Shown piece after piece: positions 11,000 to 24,814 of a stretch of DNA of 64,000 nucleotides. The DNA comes from Chromobotia macracanthus (lineage: Eukaryota > Chordata > Actinopteri > Cypriniformes > Botiidae), in assembly GCA_036877525.1 (NCBI GenBank), contig JAZGTH010000034.1:3596001-3660000 (forward strand), read 5' to 3'. Positions within the stretch are counted from its first letter, which is position 1. The number at the start of each line of letters is the position of its first letter. Under the pieces are notes generated by a model. The model was not told the DNA's origin, ran no database searches, and was given only the letters and a program-made list of their open reading frames with translations. Position numbers and translations under genes: made by a program.

Positions 11000-13900
11000 C
11001 ATCTAAGGGGCAAGAAGGACATCAAAGACTTTAAATGTAATTGGTTCTCTTGGATTTGATCTGATGTAATATATCTAACAGCTTCATATTTAAAAGCAGC
11101 AGTGAAGGCACAGGAAGTTTACCTGTGAACAATGACCCAAATGTTGGTCTGTCCTCCCATACCCTTTGGCTTCAGAAAACTAGGACTCTGTCACAAACAT
11201 AACACGAGTCATACGGTGCTTCTATGTTTGTTAGTTTTTTTGGTGTTTTTGGAGCTTGACAGATGTAATCATTATGACCTGTCATTGTTTGGTTGACAAG
11301 TTGTGTAAAATCCCACTTTTTGTGTTGCGGTCAGGCTAAGTAAGTTATGACAGTTTTTATTAATGTGATTTATACCTGTAAATGGTGTGGTGTAATGTCT
11401 CCATCTCTAAAAAGTGTTATGAACGGAAGTGTGGACATGGGGTTGACACTGGAAAAGTACAGCGAACAAAATCTTACTGACAAAAAATTACTGACAACCT
11501 AAAATGTGGTGCTTCAAATGGTACTGGTCAGAATTACCATATATTTCTACCAGCCTTGGTTGGTGCATGTTTTGTGTTTGTTTATCCAAAGGAGAAAATC
11601 TACCAATGTATAGATTTGCTCACCATGTTTTAAGAACATTGCTGTAATGTCTGCATCGTTTCTGGACTCTCACCCGACTCTCAGAGCTCCAACACCTTTT
11701 TAAGTTCCATGAAAATGGATTTCCAAGAGCAATTTGTTGTTACTGGATAAAAATTTGCGAACATCATTTTGTAGACATTTTACTAAAATTAAAAATTCTA
11801 ACCAATACAAGATATTGTAACGTTTCCAGGCCTCAAAATTACATTTAAGAGTTTCCTCAATTAATGTTGAAATAAATAGCGCCACTTAAAGCCACTTCTA
11901 GGTTTTTGTTTCCTACTGTAACAGCAATAAAATAACAATAAAATGCATAATAGTATTGCAATAAATTAACAGTGTAATATGCAGTTTGTTCAAAATGAAT
12001 TTCAATGTGGCATCAAATAGTTTTAACTGATTTGAGTATTCTTGATACATTTCTGATGTTTATAGTTCCCACCTTAATGTACTTGTTTCTCCAATGTATT
12101 ATTGATCAGTCTACTTTGCTGCATTCATCATTTCACTCTTTCTATACACATACATTGGCATCAACTACACTGATTTTTTTACACATTGCTGTAATGGTCA
12201 TAAAGCGCCTTTATAAAAAGTAGTGAGTCAGCACTTGAAGTGTAATTAAAGAATACATTTAACAGCAAAGAGCACCTTTGTGCTTAATAGAGTTTTACCT
12301 GGTTGACTAATTTTAGGTCCCAAAAATGTATAAAGAAAAGTTTGAAAGCTTTTTTTTTAAGAGACTGAGAATTTTGTTATATTTACCCCCATTTTATTTG
12401 GATCCCTTTGATCTGTGGACTACAAAATTAGATTTTTTTTACATACAATGAAAAAATGTATCACCAATGGCTGTCAAGCTGACCATACATATGGTCTACA
12501 TGACTTATGCACTATTCTCCAAGATCTAAGTAATCATATGGTTTCAGAATATCAGGTGAGTAAATAATGACTGAATTCTCTTTTTGGATGAACTTTTTCT
12601 GGGTGAAGGTTTTGCTCTGTCCACATACTGAGCTAACAGGGAACATTCTCAAAACATTCTCTCAAAGTTATCCAAAAACATTCTTAGATTAGCTTTAGTG
12701 GAATGTTCTTATGTTACATATATCTTAATATATATTAAAACGTTATTCTTAAATACTTAGTGGAATGTTTAAAAGATATATAACATTCTTATAAACAAGC
12801 AATACCAATGAAATATCTCAATAACTGGATGTTTTAAACATACCTAGAATTTTCAAAATAACCAATTCAAAATTTCCATAAGCAACAACGTAAAAAATGT
12901 TAGGGAAACATTCTTACCTAAAATTGTTAACTCTGTATATCCTTGATGACATTGAGTTGTGCTTAAATTCACTGGCCTGTCAACAGTTTGAGAGCATTTC
13001 TGCACATACTAAAAGTGCAATCACATCTCAAAAAAATTAAAGTCATGTCTGTCTGAAAGTGGGTGGAAGGGCAGTCAAAACTTCATGTGACAGTCAAATT
13101 CAAGTTTTTGTACACATTTGTACACAGCTGTAGCCCACAAATGAGAGTAATTGGTCCCATCACTGAATACCTATCATTGCCTATGCTGCAAATGAATCTA
13201 GATGATGTACGCTATGCAAATGCCCTTGGGTAAAGAAGCCTGTATAGGCAGACTAAATGACCAGTGCTGCTGGTTAAATGTCGGCTGAATTCAAACTCGC
13301 TGAATTGTCTGGTGCATTAGTAAATGGAAAGCTGGCTCCATCTGTATGATGTGGAAAATGGGCTGCCATTCAGTAAAAATGAAAAAAGAGCAAGCATTGA
13401 GGCATTTTACTGCAATATCAGAATTTGATCAAAGCATTCCTCTTTGATTTGAGCAAATAAGAGCTCAGATACATGACCATGAGTCAAAACATGCATCATT
13501 TAGTGGCAAGAAATAATGGCACACATGATCTATTTCAGTTTTGATGTTGAACAAGACATTGATGCATTAATATAAATGCAGGAAGGACAGAAAGTCCATA
13601 AGACATGGACACTTGAGTTTCATACGTGCAGATGATCCACGGTTGGAACTTCACATGCCTTCTGAATGTTAATCGCATTATCAGACTTGCATACTTTGAC
13701 AGATCTGCTAGACTAAGCAGATAATGTAATAAAAATTATGAGTGATGACCTATTTAAATTTGAGCATGCCAGGACATGCTCTATTGATCCTGATGACTTT
13801 TGTTTGTCTGAGTACCCTAACTCCTTTATCCTTCAAGCAAGTTATGCATGGTAGAGTAATAGCAATGGGTTGACTCTGAGATATTAAGCCTCCCTAGGAC

Positions 13901-15178
13901 ATTCCCTAGAATACAGTGCTGCATAAACCCAAACCTTGGCCTGCGAGGCAGCTGACGATTGCAAATACATTAGGAATATAATACCAAAGACTGAGGTTTT
14001 TAATTTTGAAGTTCTTATATCTTTATCTATTTGTTTAGATTATAAAGTCAAAGATTAGACAAAACATTAAAGATTTTTGCTGTTATAATTCCTCAGTTAT
14101 GATGACTGGCAGGCCAAGCATTTATTATAAGGTTTATTTCAACAAAATATAGAGTCAGAAAGGTGGGCTTCCTCAACTGCCCCTATTCATCTCAAGGTGT
14201 TTTCTCATCTGCGTTATATTCTTTGTTAAGAGCTTTTTGAAAATAGCTATATAAATAAGTCAAATGCAGGTAGACTGGTTAAAAAAATGGTTATTAGCAG
14301 GAACAAGTAGGTACAAACTGGTTATTAGCTAGTTCAAGCTGGTCATTGAATCTCTCAGTACAATATATACAACCCCTACAAACATATCCACTTCTTGGCA
14401 CAGAAAAAGCACACCTGATGCCTTTAAAAGGATGATCACACAAGTGCTGGAGATTAAGTACATTTAACAGGGATAGCCGCTAGGCTAGTTTGCTTTGTGG
14501 AAAAACTACAGCCAATTTTTTTAGGTGATTGCACAGAAGGCCATTAAATAGCAGTACTCTGTTTTCAAACAGACAAGGAAACACTGGGGAAAAAAGCTTA
14601 GATCTTGTTAATAAAAACACTTTTTATTGTTAGGAATTTGTTATATGTATAATAACCCTGCCACAGTGGGAAACAAAAGAAAAATAATTTCTAGTAAAAA
14701 ACTAAGAGTGTTTTAAGAATATTTAAAGTTAATATGAAATGCCAGTCAGACCTGATGATGTTATGGTGGTTGAAGGGGAGGTAATAAGTAAGAGAAAGGT
14801 GTAGGGAATGGGAGCAGTTATTATGTTTAATTAAAGATTATGAAGACAATGTTTCTATGTTACCAGAAAAAAGATTGTTTTAAACTGAGAACTTTCCAAA
14901 ACTTTTTTGGAACACATATTTTATGGTACTTCTGCATTGTATCAAATCCTCACCTTCCTCTTTAGCATAACTATTTCCACTGGTAATTCTTTTCACCTCC
15001 TGATTTCTTCCTACAGAAGCCTTTACCATCTGTGGCCTGGCGAAGACAACAGGTCAAAAGCTTAGAAATTTCCCCTATGACTTTGGTACTGAAGATTAGC
15101 ACCCTTGATATGACGGGCTTTGAAATCTCAAATGAAGAGTTAGAAGAAGCTCCGACTGTATTCCTCTATAAAAAATAA
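11000..15178. other. Spacer, no gene seen
   Basis: AT-rich. It holds an ACATTCT/GGAATGTT-word-rich tract (12,640-12,800) and a GGTTATTAGC-type short tandem region (about 14,270-14,350). No reading frame above 75 codons has recognisable content. Confidence 0.5.
12493..12600 (+). mobile_element. Degenerate MITE right-end fragment
   Basis: The sequence reads CATGACTTATGCAC, then GGTGAGTAAATAATGACTGA and TTTTTGGATGAACTTTTT. This matches the style of the right end of the common MITE whose left end reads (GAA)TAGTTCACCCAAAAA. It has no coding capacity. Confidence 0.4.
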
Positions 15179-15179
15179 A

Positions 15180-15208
15180 GGCCTGATGCATCTATAATGC
15201 ATCAGGCC
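15180..15208. repeat. 12-bp-arm perfect hairpin
   Basis: GGCCTGATGCAT, five bases of loop, then ATGCATCAGGCC. This could be a MITE relic or a chance palindrome; no promoter or gene is next to it. Confidence 0.8.
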
Positions 15209-15532
15209 CTTAACACATTTATTGCAGAATGACTTCATAACAGTCCGTGTCCTCTTCTCCCTTCTGTTTAAATGTGTGTGTGTGCGCATTGTGTTCTTTA
15301 TGGTGCTATGTTTAAATTGCCCAACAGTGACTTATCAGGATATTCGGCCATCTAAATCTCAGGCAGTGTATATACTCAGTCTGAAGGGCACTATAAACTT
15401 CATAAGAAACAAGTGTACATAACTTTAAAGTAATTGGACAGTGGATTTACCATCACCCCAGTACTGAAGTTAAAAAAAATGCATTTTAAAGAAGTTTGGG
15501 CATTTTTAATCCTCTTAATTAACCTCAGTAAA

Positions 15533-15627
15533 TATAAAGGTATAAATACCTATAAAGGTCTAAAAAGTATAAAGTATAAAGGTCACCAGTATAAAGTTTT
15601 ATACCTAAAAAGTATAAAGGTCACCAG
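15533..15627. repeat. TATAAAGGT tandem repeat
   Basis: Imperfect repeats of TATAAAGGT and of the longer unit AAAGTATAAAGGTCACCAG, present twice near 15,570-15,590 and 15,608-15,627. Confidence 0.8.
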
Positions 15628-15629
15628 AT

Positions 15630-16136
15630 ATGTAACTGTTATAATGTTAGGATGCAACAAAATCACATTTTTTTAACACGAAGTCATTTATTACATTTAA
15701 ATTTAAACTTGAAAGAAGTTTCAAAATATATACTATTTAACTTAAATGTAATTTAAAAAATTTAAATTTGAACAAATTAGATTTATATGTATGTCACAAC
15801 TGTGTTTACGTGAGCTTAAACACAAAAACAAGGTAAATCCAAACCTCTTTAATAAATCTACAAATCCATCAAAAACAGGTAAAGACACAACCAAAATGTA
15901 GACATAATACCTAATAAAGAAAAGGGAAAATGCATTAACATTAATACACACATAATTAATAAGACACCAGCACTGAATGATAAACCAAATGGTAACTATG
16001 ACAAATTCAACTAAGGGTGCAAACTGAAAACAAAAAAACAGAGTGAGAGAGTGACAATACTCTCCAGAGCTGGAGTGACCAAGGGCAGAGGGGAAGCCTG
16101 AAGGGGCTGAGGGGCTGATAGGAAACAGTGATGACT
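15630..16136. other. Spacer, no gene seen
   Basis: AT-rich DNA between the TATAAAGGT repeat and the first of two direct repeats. Nothing recognisable. Confidence 0.5.
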
Positions 16137-16258
16137 TCTTTTTATAGAAAATCTATTCATCATATTCTTCATCCTGAGAAAATACAGAACATTAGTTCAC
16201 ATAGCGTCACACTTATTGTCATCCGAGGAAGTGTGATTCTCTGCATGAGCTTGACGTG
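16137..16258. repeat. Left member of a direct repeat pair
   Basis: About 90 clearly matching bases (16,168-16,258), with weaker similarity extending upstream, recur at 17,550-17,637. The shared words include TCACACTTATTGTCATCC and GGAAGTGTGATTCTC. The two members flank a minus-strand gag-like remnant and may be LTR relics. Confidence 0.75.
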
Positions 16259-16303
16259 TTTTCACTTATTAGTGCCTCAACAAGTTGCTGAGATTATCAG
16301 TAT

Positions 16304-16398
16304 AATATATATATATATATATTAGTTTTTTTATATATACAATTAAAAAAATCTTATATTTGCTAAGGTATACTGAGGCTAATATATATATATATATA
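16304..16398. repeat. TA microsatellites
   Basis: Two TA runs, at 16,304-16,322 and 16,383-16,398, separated by AT-rich DNA. Confidence 0.9.
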
Positions 16399-16784
16399 AA
16401 CTTGAAATTGTTTTTCAAGGCTACTTGAACATTTCTACCAGGTTGCTGGTGGCAGTAGTGGCTGAGGATTGAAGAAGAAACTGAAGAGAAACTTCAGTCT
16501 TCAGTGACTGTCACAAATTAAATCCACAGGGGCAGTTTGTAGAGAAGTTGGAGGAGAGAGGCTTGGGAGATTTAAATTTTCTTTAAACATAAAACAGTTA
16601 GTTTGTGCCAATAGACACCCAGTGGCAGGATGGGGGTGGCACTTGCTTCCATACCCTCATACTCCACAAGGACTCCCATGTCAATAGATGGTTTAGCTGT
16701 CGTCAGGCACAGTTTGCTTTGGTTCCTGATTTGTCACTCCTCATTGTGCAGAGCACTTCGCAGCAGAGGCAGGCTCATTGTCTA

Positions 16785-17050
16785 CAGTGGGCATGTGCTG
16801 TCACTCCTCACAGTAGGATGATATCTGGATGGGCACTGGGTTGGAAGTGGGGCTGGTGTCATCAGCAGCTGGGTCAATGATGCAGGTTGATCGGCAGGAG
16901 TCACAAATGCGGTGGGCATGGATAACCGGGCTTTTGTGGCAGTGTTTAGGCTGGCATACAGTAATGAGCACTGGCAGTTGTCCGGAAAGGGTGACTGGTC
17001 TGTGAAATTGAGAAACTCCTCCACATGTTCCTTGAGGGAGTGTTCTCCCT
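16785..17050 (-). pseudogene. gag-like retroelement remnant
   Basis: Read on the minus strand, the frame gives SLKEHVEEFLNFTDQ, then PFPDNCQCSLLYASLNTATK and ARLS. This resembles the capsid portion of fish gag-like proteins (SLEEHVEEFL...PDHCLC...GLNTATRA pattern). There is no protease or RT beside it. A Pro/Thr-rich tail follows, also seen in such proteins. The frame is open for about 80 codons but lacks a proper start. It could alternatively be chance similarity. Confidence 0.45.
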
Positions 17051-17532
17051 ACTCAAGGCATATATGGCAAACAGCAGGAATCTGAAAACAAAGCAGGTCA
17101 AAACAGGGTGAGAATGTGACAGTATCAAAGCATAGTCATTCATATTATATTTACATTATAATATTATGTAATTACAAAGTGTTGGCTGTGTTTGATGGTG
17201 TCACAGGGCATTCCAAATTTACATTTTGCCAGGTAAAGTAAATATTTAGTTATTCCAACTCTAAATAAGTAACCTCTGAATTGGAACGCAGCTTATGTTT
17301 GATTCTGGCTCCACTTAGGTGTGTTGGTTTATCGTGTGTTTTCTGAAACTTGTGTTTGTGAGGCACTAGCAGTCTAGCACCAAAGTGGTGCCACGACCCT
17401 GATGCTGTCCTCTCACATCAGTATGTGTAAAGTCACTCACCTTACAGTGCTGTAATGTCACTGATGGACTGAAGCCGCTTTTGCTCACCTATCACTTATC
17501 ATTTTTACACCCACTTTACTTTTTCTCATTTA
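17051..17532. other. Interior between gag-like remnant and right direct repeat
   Basis: No reading frame of interest. GCACCAAAGTGGTGCC near 17,380 forms a short inverted repeat. It could be the decayed 5' leader of the minus-strand retroelement. Confidence 0.35.
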
Positions 17533-17637
17533 TTTTTATAAAAGGATTTTTCATCCTGAGAAAATAAACATTAGTTCACATAGCATCACACTTATTGTCA
17601 TCCAAGGAAGTGTGATTCTCCGCATGAGCTTGATGTG
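17533..17637. repeat. Right member of the direct repeat pair
   Basis: Matches 16,168-16,258 with about eight differences over the core. See the left member for the shared words. Confidence 0.75.
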
Positions 17638-17639
17638 GG

Positions 17640-20600
17640 ATTGCCAGGAAGTGAATAGTTGGTAGACTTTTATTCCAAGAAAGAGTCAATCTTTGGAAAA
17701 AAGGCTTGTCTTGGAAGTCTTGATAATTAAATTTTTTAATTTTTTTTTTACATTACAGTCTTGATAATGATAATTACATTTATAGCACTAAATATTATAT
17801 ATACTGTATATATATATATATATATATATAATATAAAAAATTAACAAAAAATAAATTTTTTATGAGTCCAAAAAAAAACCTCCTTTTAAAACACAAAAAA
17901 AAAAATATAAAAAAACATATAATAATATAGTGATTTAATGGCTCCAGATCTCTATCCACAATTATTGTGAGGCAGAGAGCAGCTCAGACATTCTGATAAA
18001 CGGCTCCCTTGGTATTGTGATTAAGTATAATCATATCACTATGAGGCACTAATGACACACTAAAAGGCAAAAAATTAACTTTTTAAAGACTCTATTAAAA
18101 AAAAAATGAAATAGTTATGCATTCATATCAATTTAACCAGACACAAACAGAATAACACAGCAATGTGAATTACACCAGAAACTATATTCCCTCTCTGCCA
18201 CTATTTTCTATTTTTCACCTTGTCTCAGATGAAAAGAAGTGCGACAAGCATCCTGTCATTTTAGTACAAACAGACAATAATTGTTCCCTGAGAATAATTG
18301 GGTTTTCAAAACTCAATGACACGAGAGAGACTTTTTTTATTTGTTCAACCCAATGGAGTTGAACAGAGCATCAGGCTTCAAACAGACCGCACTTCCACCC
18401 GTGCAAGCATTAATAGTCTGGCCACAATAGCTTCTTTTCTACCTTTGTGACTGCATCCTCACACAAACCAAAAACAGTGTGAATAAAATAGATTGCTTCT
18501 TTGGTTTTGCCTTTCAATTCAGGTTTATCTGACATTGTATTTCTGAAAAGTCTTTGTCGTTTAACTGTTCTCATATATTTGGCAGTATTAAATCCACTCT
18601 TGTGTGACCGTTGCATTTAGATATGCTCAAAAATAATGCATTTATTCATTTTAACTTTACACAAAGTTTTTAGTCACTTTACATTAACACTGCCTTAGCT
18701 AATCATAATGTCCTATAATGTATTACATATTTTAATTATCACATATTTATAATATCAATATAATATATAATATCGATATATAATATTAATAAATTATTTT
18801 ATATAATAGGACCTAATATGCAGTGTATAGAATTAAAGTGTTCAGACAGATAGATCTGATAGTGGTAACCATGATGGAGTGGAAAAGAAGAATACTTCAT
18901 GCCACAATAAAAAAAATGCATGTTATGAGCAAAGAATTCACATGACTTTGTCTTTGTACAGATGCAGTGTTGTCAGTGCCAAAGCCATTTTCAACAGATA
19001 CAGGATGTTTGGACATACATGCCATTGCAAAAAAACAAAAAAACTGCCCAGTTCGACAAGAAAATTGTATGAAGCCTCCAAAGGTTTCAGACCTGCCTTC
19101 AAAGCATTTAAAGATCTAAAAAACAATCAAAAGAACTTTAGAGAAAACCAGGTGCATAAAATTAGTGCAGTCAAAATGGTTCACATCAAATGCAGCATCA
19201 GCGGCAATTGTAATATATTGTGAAAAGCAGCCACATAAAGATTCTTTAGAATTTCTTATTTTGTGTCTCAAGGGCAAAAGTACCAGCATACTGTATGAGT
19301 TTAAGGAAACAGTAAATGTTGACCAAAAAGTAACATGTTACCCAAAAGTAAATTATTTTTGGGCAAACGGTTTCAGTTATAATTACACTGATTCTTTATT
19401 GATATAAAAAGTCAAAGTTATATCAATTTATTTACTGATTTTAAATGCCAACTATTTAGCCAACTAGCCAATGAACAACACACAATGGATTGTGGGATTA
19501 CAATGGCGGTTACAGATACACCTTTGATGCCTTCAGAAACTGACTGACCAGGCATCTAAGCTAACAGGAAGTTACATGAACATTGGTTCTGGACCTTCAT
19601 GCCATCTCTGTGTACAGTTTGAGCAGGTAGCATCAGAGTTCCTGAAAGAAAGCTCAAAGTTCAATCTTTCAACCATGCAGGAGGACAGGAAACGTCACAC
19701 CGCATTGAGGAAATGAAGCAAAAAGAGATCCATCTGTTGGCTGGGCACAGTTGGAAGTCTTTTACACACCAAAACATTGGATCCATAAATATGTATTGAG
19801 AGGGGGGAGGTGGTGGGCGTCCATTGAAAAATATGCAGTTCAGAATGGAAAGCTCAGGTGTAGGGTGCTTTCAAGGAATCATAAATAATATCTTGCATCT
19901 CTTTTCTTTTATCACCCCTTCAGTGGCTGTGTGTGTAGCTGAGACCTGGCAGTGGAATGCTGTGATTAATCTAACACATGGTTTTTATAGCACAGGTGTG
20001 CTGTGCAGTGTCTCTGCATACAATGATAAGGGCTCCATTTCAGCCTATGAATCACAAGGAATGATCTTGTGCCTTATCCTGTCTCACAAACTGTTTAACA
20101 TATCATCACCCACATCTCAACTGTGCTGCCTTCCATGTGTTTTATACATGCACTTATTTACATGTGAGTTGTGCTTATTTCATCATACTTATACAATCTA
20201 ATCAGTTCCCCAAAAAACTGTGATTCATAATCCAGTGACTCTCAAAAACATTACTATTATTATGGGGAAAAAAACATTAAAATAATACATGCATGTTACA
20301 TTAAATTACATTAAATAAAATTGTATAATTAAAATGAAGGCAATGTTTTCATAATTTTCATAACCACATTTAAAAACAGTACATTACAGTGCAAAATTAA
20401 ATTGCGAGTATACACTATAGTAGTATTTGCACTGAATTAATATAATTCAAAAATCATTGTGGTTAGATGAGATGGTTTTTTAATTCATGTTTTAAAAAAC
20501 ATGATCATTTTTTCATAAAAACAGGAATTATTTTATGCAAAATATAATTTGCTTGAGCATTTCTGTGAGAGATTTGCTCACTAAAATATATCTAGGTTGC

Positions 20601-22375
20601 CTTGAAAGGTTGTTGTTGCCCCTGTAATTATCATCTCCATTTATTTGGAGTTAAAAATCTCCCTCAACAGAAGAGAGATGCAACAAATTATTTCAAGTCA
20701 CTTTGAAAATCATCACTCTTGCATGTCAAAGTATAGCTAATGACATTTTTTACAGAAAATGTGAGAGGAAAACTCTTGATGTTAATGTGTTGGAGGCTAT
20801 TTTCAGGTCATCACTATGTGGTTACTAGGGTGTTTTGCTTGCTGTAAATTTTCATTAGCACAAGTCAAAAAGCTCATTTTCAAGTCTTTATGATATTCTC
20901 TTGTTTGTCCTTCATTGTAAGTTGTTGTGAAGCTGTTTTCTCATTCCAATATGAGAATTGCAAGCCCAACTGCTTATAAAACTAGAACAGCTATCCTCAA
21001 GATACATATCATTTATGTCCGTGGCAACAACAGTGCAATATGGTAATTGTTCACGTTCGAATCCTTACCCTTTGAGCAAAAATAATAGTAATGCCTGACT
21101 TTGCAAGCATACGAAAACCTTCAATATCATTTCCTTCTTATAAATCACTTAACATACCATTCTCATAAACAGATCCTGCCTAGCAGCCTTTTATCTTATA
21201 ATGTACTTATGTAAGCTACTTTATAGATTTTAGTCTGGGAAGCCTAAATACTGTAACAATTTCTGGTTTAAAACAATGCATTTGCTCTGCTTAATATGTT
21301 TTGAAACTTGGCTATTCCTGTAAATTTTTATTAAATTACTTTTTTGGGTTTTATTTAGCTTTTTTGTTTACTGCCTAATGTGGCCAGTTGTGAATATAAA
21401 GCAAAAGAAACCCTTGTTGTCCATTTTTTGCTACATGAAAAGGGAGCTATTAGCAGGGTTTAAACACTGCCCGCCCTTTATGATGGTTGCACTTTTCTGG
21501 TAACTGTCATTTTCCCTAAAACCTCAAAAGGAGGACAATTAGTCAAACCTTGGGTTTGAATGGCTTTCAAGGGCTTCCTGTGACAGTATTAAACAGACAG
21601 TGTCCTCTGTAATTGCAGACATGTCCTAGTAAATACTGTTACATTTCAGAGGAAAATGGTTTGTAATACATCAAGATCAATCGTCAGCCACAAACAATAT
21701 TGACCATGGAAACTCATTAGGTATTGTATGACTCTGAGTGCTTGTTTTTTCCAGCCCTCTGCTTAAGCACATCAAATGAACAAACATGTTGGTTCTGGAC
21801 AACAAAAACAGAACCAACTATTTTGTTTGTAAATCCAAAGCATTAAAGAAGACTTTTGCAAGACTTTTGGTTCACGGTCCATGAAATGCCAGTAATCACA
21901 CATTTGGATCTAACCTCTTGAAAATTATAATTATTCTGAGTTTGTTAGGTCTCTACACATTGTATTGTGACTATAAATGTTTGGTGTCTCACTTGTATTC
22001 TGTCAGGCAAATGAGAGCATTTGGGTTTTCTGCTTATCATGCTTAATTAGTTTGATTTTACATCCTCTTTGAGCAGGATGCTGTAAATATGCAAAATGTC
22101 AGGATTAATATTTGAGGCGCTTTAGGCAGGCCTTGGTTCAAATGACGGCCTACGCTCAAAGCAGCTTGTATGCACAGGAGGATGATAAACTCAACAAAAG
22201 ATTCGGGAACAGTTTTTTTTTCTAAATCCCTACATCCCCAGGCACTTCAAAAGATATTGTCAGAAAAATGCAGCATCTTGATCAAGGATGTCTTTAATAT
22301 CTGGAGAGAGCTAGTCTTTAGCATTCACATTTATCTCAATGGCTAAGTTTCTTAGCTGGTGCATGACTCCTACCC
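17640..22375. other. Spacer, no gene seen
   Basis: Contains a TA microsatellite (17,807-17,832), A-rich tracts and AT-only islands (18,730-18,800). The 125-codon frame at 19,824-20,201 is the longest here. It has a pyrimidine tract plus CAG before the PSVAV stretch but no recognisable domain, so I did not call an exon. The stretch 22,000-22,170 looks constrained in composition. Confidence 0.45.
17807..17832. repeat. TA microsatellite
   Basis: A run of TA dinucleotides in AT-rich surroundings. Confidence 0.9.
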
Positions 22376-22377
22376 CC

Positions 22378-22915
22378 CGTCAGGATCAGGGGAAAAGAAC
22401 CCAGTTGCAGACAGCGTTTAACAGAAAAAAAAATCTTTATTTAAATAAACAAAACCCACGAGTGGGCAAAAACGGGAACAGAACTGGCATAACTTGAACT
22501 AAGAACGCCTCCAAAAAACCGGAGCAAAACGAAACTGAAAACCGAAAAAACCACGGCAGGACAGATACTAGGAACTAGAACGCGACAAGACTCGAAACAG
22601 GGACTTCCTCACAGGAACGACTCGGGTGAACACATTAGAAGCGTCGAAACGGCACAAGATAGAAAACACGGAGGAATTAAACAGAACAAAGACAACGACG
22701 AACAGATGAGACAGAGAAGAAGGGGGAGGGGCCAAGACGAGCGACCGGAGAGCACATGGCGAAAGTAAACAAAACAGAGACCATGTGCTTCCACACGAGA
22801 CGAGGACCCAGAGCATGAGTTCAGATCCCGACTCCAAGAAACAAGAACCAAGACTAGAAGGAGTCAGGATCTAAACAACATACTCTGACACACAACACAG
22901 GGGGATGTCAGGATC
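22378..22915 (-). repeat. LTR-like interspersed repeat (possible solo LTR)
   Basis: A GC-richer, purine-biased block of about 540 bp bounded by GTCAGGATC at both ends (22,379-22,387 and 22,907-22,915). On the minus strand an AATAAA lies near the far end, followed by a CTGCAACTGGGTTC stretch of the kind seen downstream of the polyadenylation signal in fish gypsy LTRs. No target duplication or TATA box could be fixed. Antisense frames here (22,568-22,851) are low-complexity Ser/Leu/Cys readings and not genes. Confidence 0.45.
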
Positions 22916-22919
22916 CTAG

Positions 22920-24812
22920 CAAGATAATCTAGAAAGACTCAGAACAGGAAGAAAGAAAAAAATGTCACCTAAAACTCTTTAAAAAACTGGTCAATGATCA
23001 ACAGTGATATTGTGACACATTTGTGATTTGTATGTTGCTTTAATTCATGTTATCTCCAGTTAACGCTCCAGTTATGGCATCTCAGTGGGGATAACTAGGC
23101 CTTGATTCCCAAAAGCCAAGAGATACATGATTTACTAATAAAACTAAGAACTGTGAAGATTTGTACAAGTAATTTTAGCCAGTCTGGATCAGATGAGATA
23201 CAAAAGTAAACTTTCAGTTGTTCACGCAATTATAACTATTCCGCGCCACACCTCACAGCTGACTTTTAGCAAACTGACACCATTCCAAACTTATCAATGT
23301 TATTCATTGTCCCTGCAGTAGAAGACATGTCTCTCTCTAACCATTAAATGAATTTAGATAGAAGGCGGTCAAATTTATATTCCACGCATTCACATGCTAC
23401 CGACTCTAGGGGGAAAACAAAGTTTTGCCAGATCTTTATTGAATCAGGCCTTTTTTTTCTAAACAGTCTCTGGAGAGCAGCACGCAGCAAAAGCAAATTA
23501 GTTCTTCTCTTCACTGGGAGGTCAAGCTTCTGCATGCATCAGACCCAAATTGCAATTCTAAAAAAGGGCCACTTTGTAGAACTCTGATCCCCTGAGCAAT
23601 GAGTACAGTCAAATACAGCCACAAAATCATTTCCCTGTCCTGACCTCAACACACCAGCAACAATTACTGTCCTATTGACTTGCAAAGCAGAGTTTGCATA
23701 CTATCCCTTTGGGTGCCAGTTAATTATGGTGCACACAGAAGGACTTTAGACTGATGGGAGGGCACTGAAGTTATTATCCAGACTGGATTAAAATTCAGGC
23801 AAGAATTTCTTTCTGATCTTTCTCACTAAATAGATCTGGCATCATATCGCACTTGGCTTCCTGTATAGGATGGAACCGTTTCAAACTGCAAAAATGAAAA
23901 AACTGATTTGCCCTTTGGCAAATAAAATTAATCTTTAATGTAATTGTTACAAAATATTTTTATCATTTATTATTATCTTGAAGGTCATGCTTGATGTTTT
24001 TTGATGTGATATGTAAACACTCAAAACTCCCTTCCTAGCCCCAAACTGACTGATTTATTTAAACCATGTTGCATAAACAGTGAAAAACTTCATTCTATAT
24101 GAATATGTTAACACATGAAATACCACATTTACATATAAATTACTGTTGGCATATTCATTCATTATCTGGTCCAAATCATCGATTTCAAAAACATTTTTAA
24201 AAATAAAATTCTACTTTTCTAATAGCAGAAACTAATATATTGGCACAATTATATTTTTGTCTACAATAACAATATATCTATCTATATCTATATGCATATT
24301 TAGGGAGTTACTTAGGTAAATGCCTGACTAAGAATTCATTCACAAATCTCCATTCATAAATAAATCCTTACAGTGAATGTGTCTAAATTCACTTAAACCA
24401 TGGGCCAGTTGCTGACCTGGCTAGCTACTCAATTATTTAGAGCTTGTTACATGATTCACCTACAACAGATACGCAAAAATAGTGAGCAATTGAATTGAGT
24501 ACTTTTAACATACTTTCATACTTTAGGTTCTCATATACACGTTTGCTCACTCACGTGTGCACACAGACCTTTTCAATCACAAGGAGCTGTTCTCAGCTTA
24601 CCCAAATCTGTTCAACATGTCAGCCCATTTTAATTTATATTGCAGATTTATATAACAAGAAATTTGTCATTTTACTTTACTTATTCCCTGTTTTAATTAA
24701 AGTCAAATGAAATTACTGGGAAATTGAAACCTATTATGTGTCTGCAGGTCATTATTCCCACACATTGTTTTGCTTCAGGTTTCTGCAGTTGTTGGACCAA
24801 GTACAAGTCCCT
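22920..24812. other. Spacer, no gene seen
   Basis: AT-rich. The stretch 23,340-23,590 is open on both strands but shows no known domain. Confidence 0.5.
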
Positions 24813-24814
24813 TC

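Noticed and set aside
19824..20201. 125-codon open frame with an acceptor-like CAG inside
   Set aside because: No recognisable domain, no matching donor or neighbouring exon, and composition is like the spacer.
22568..22851. Two minus-strand frames of 80-89 codons
   Set aside because: They lie inside the LTR-like repeat and read as low-complexity Ser/Leu/Cys.
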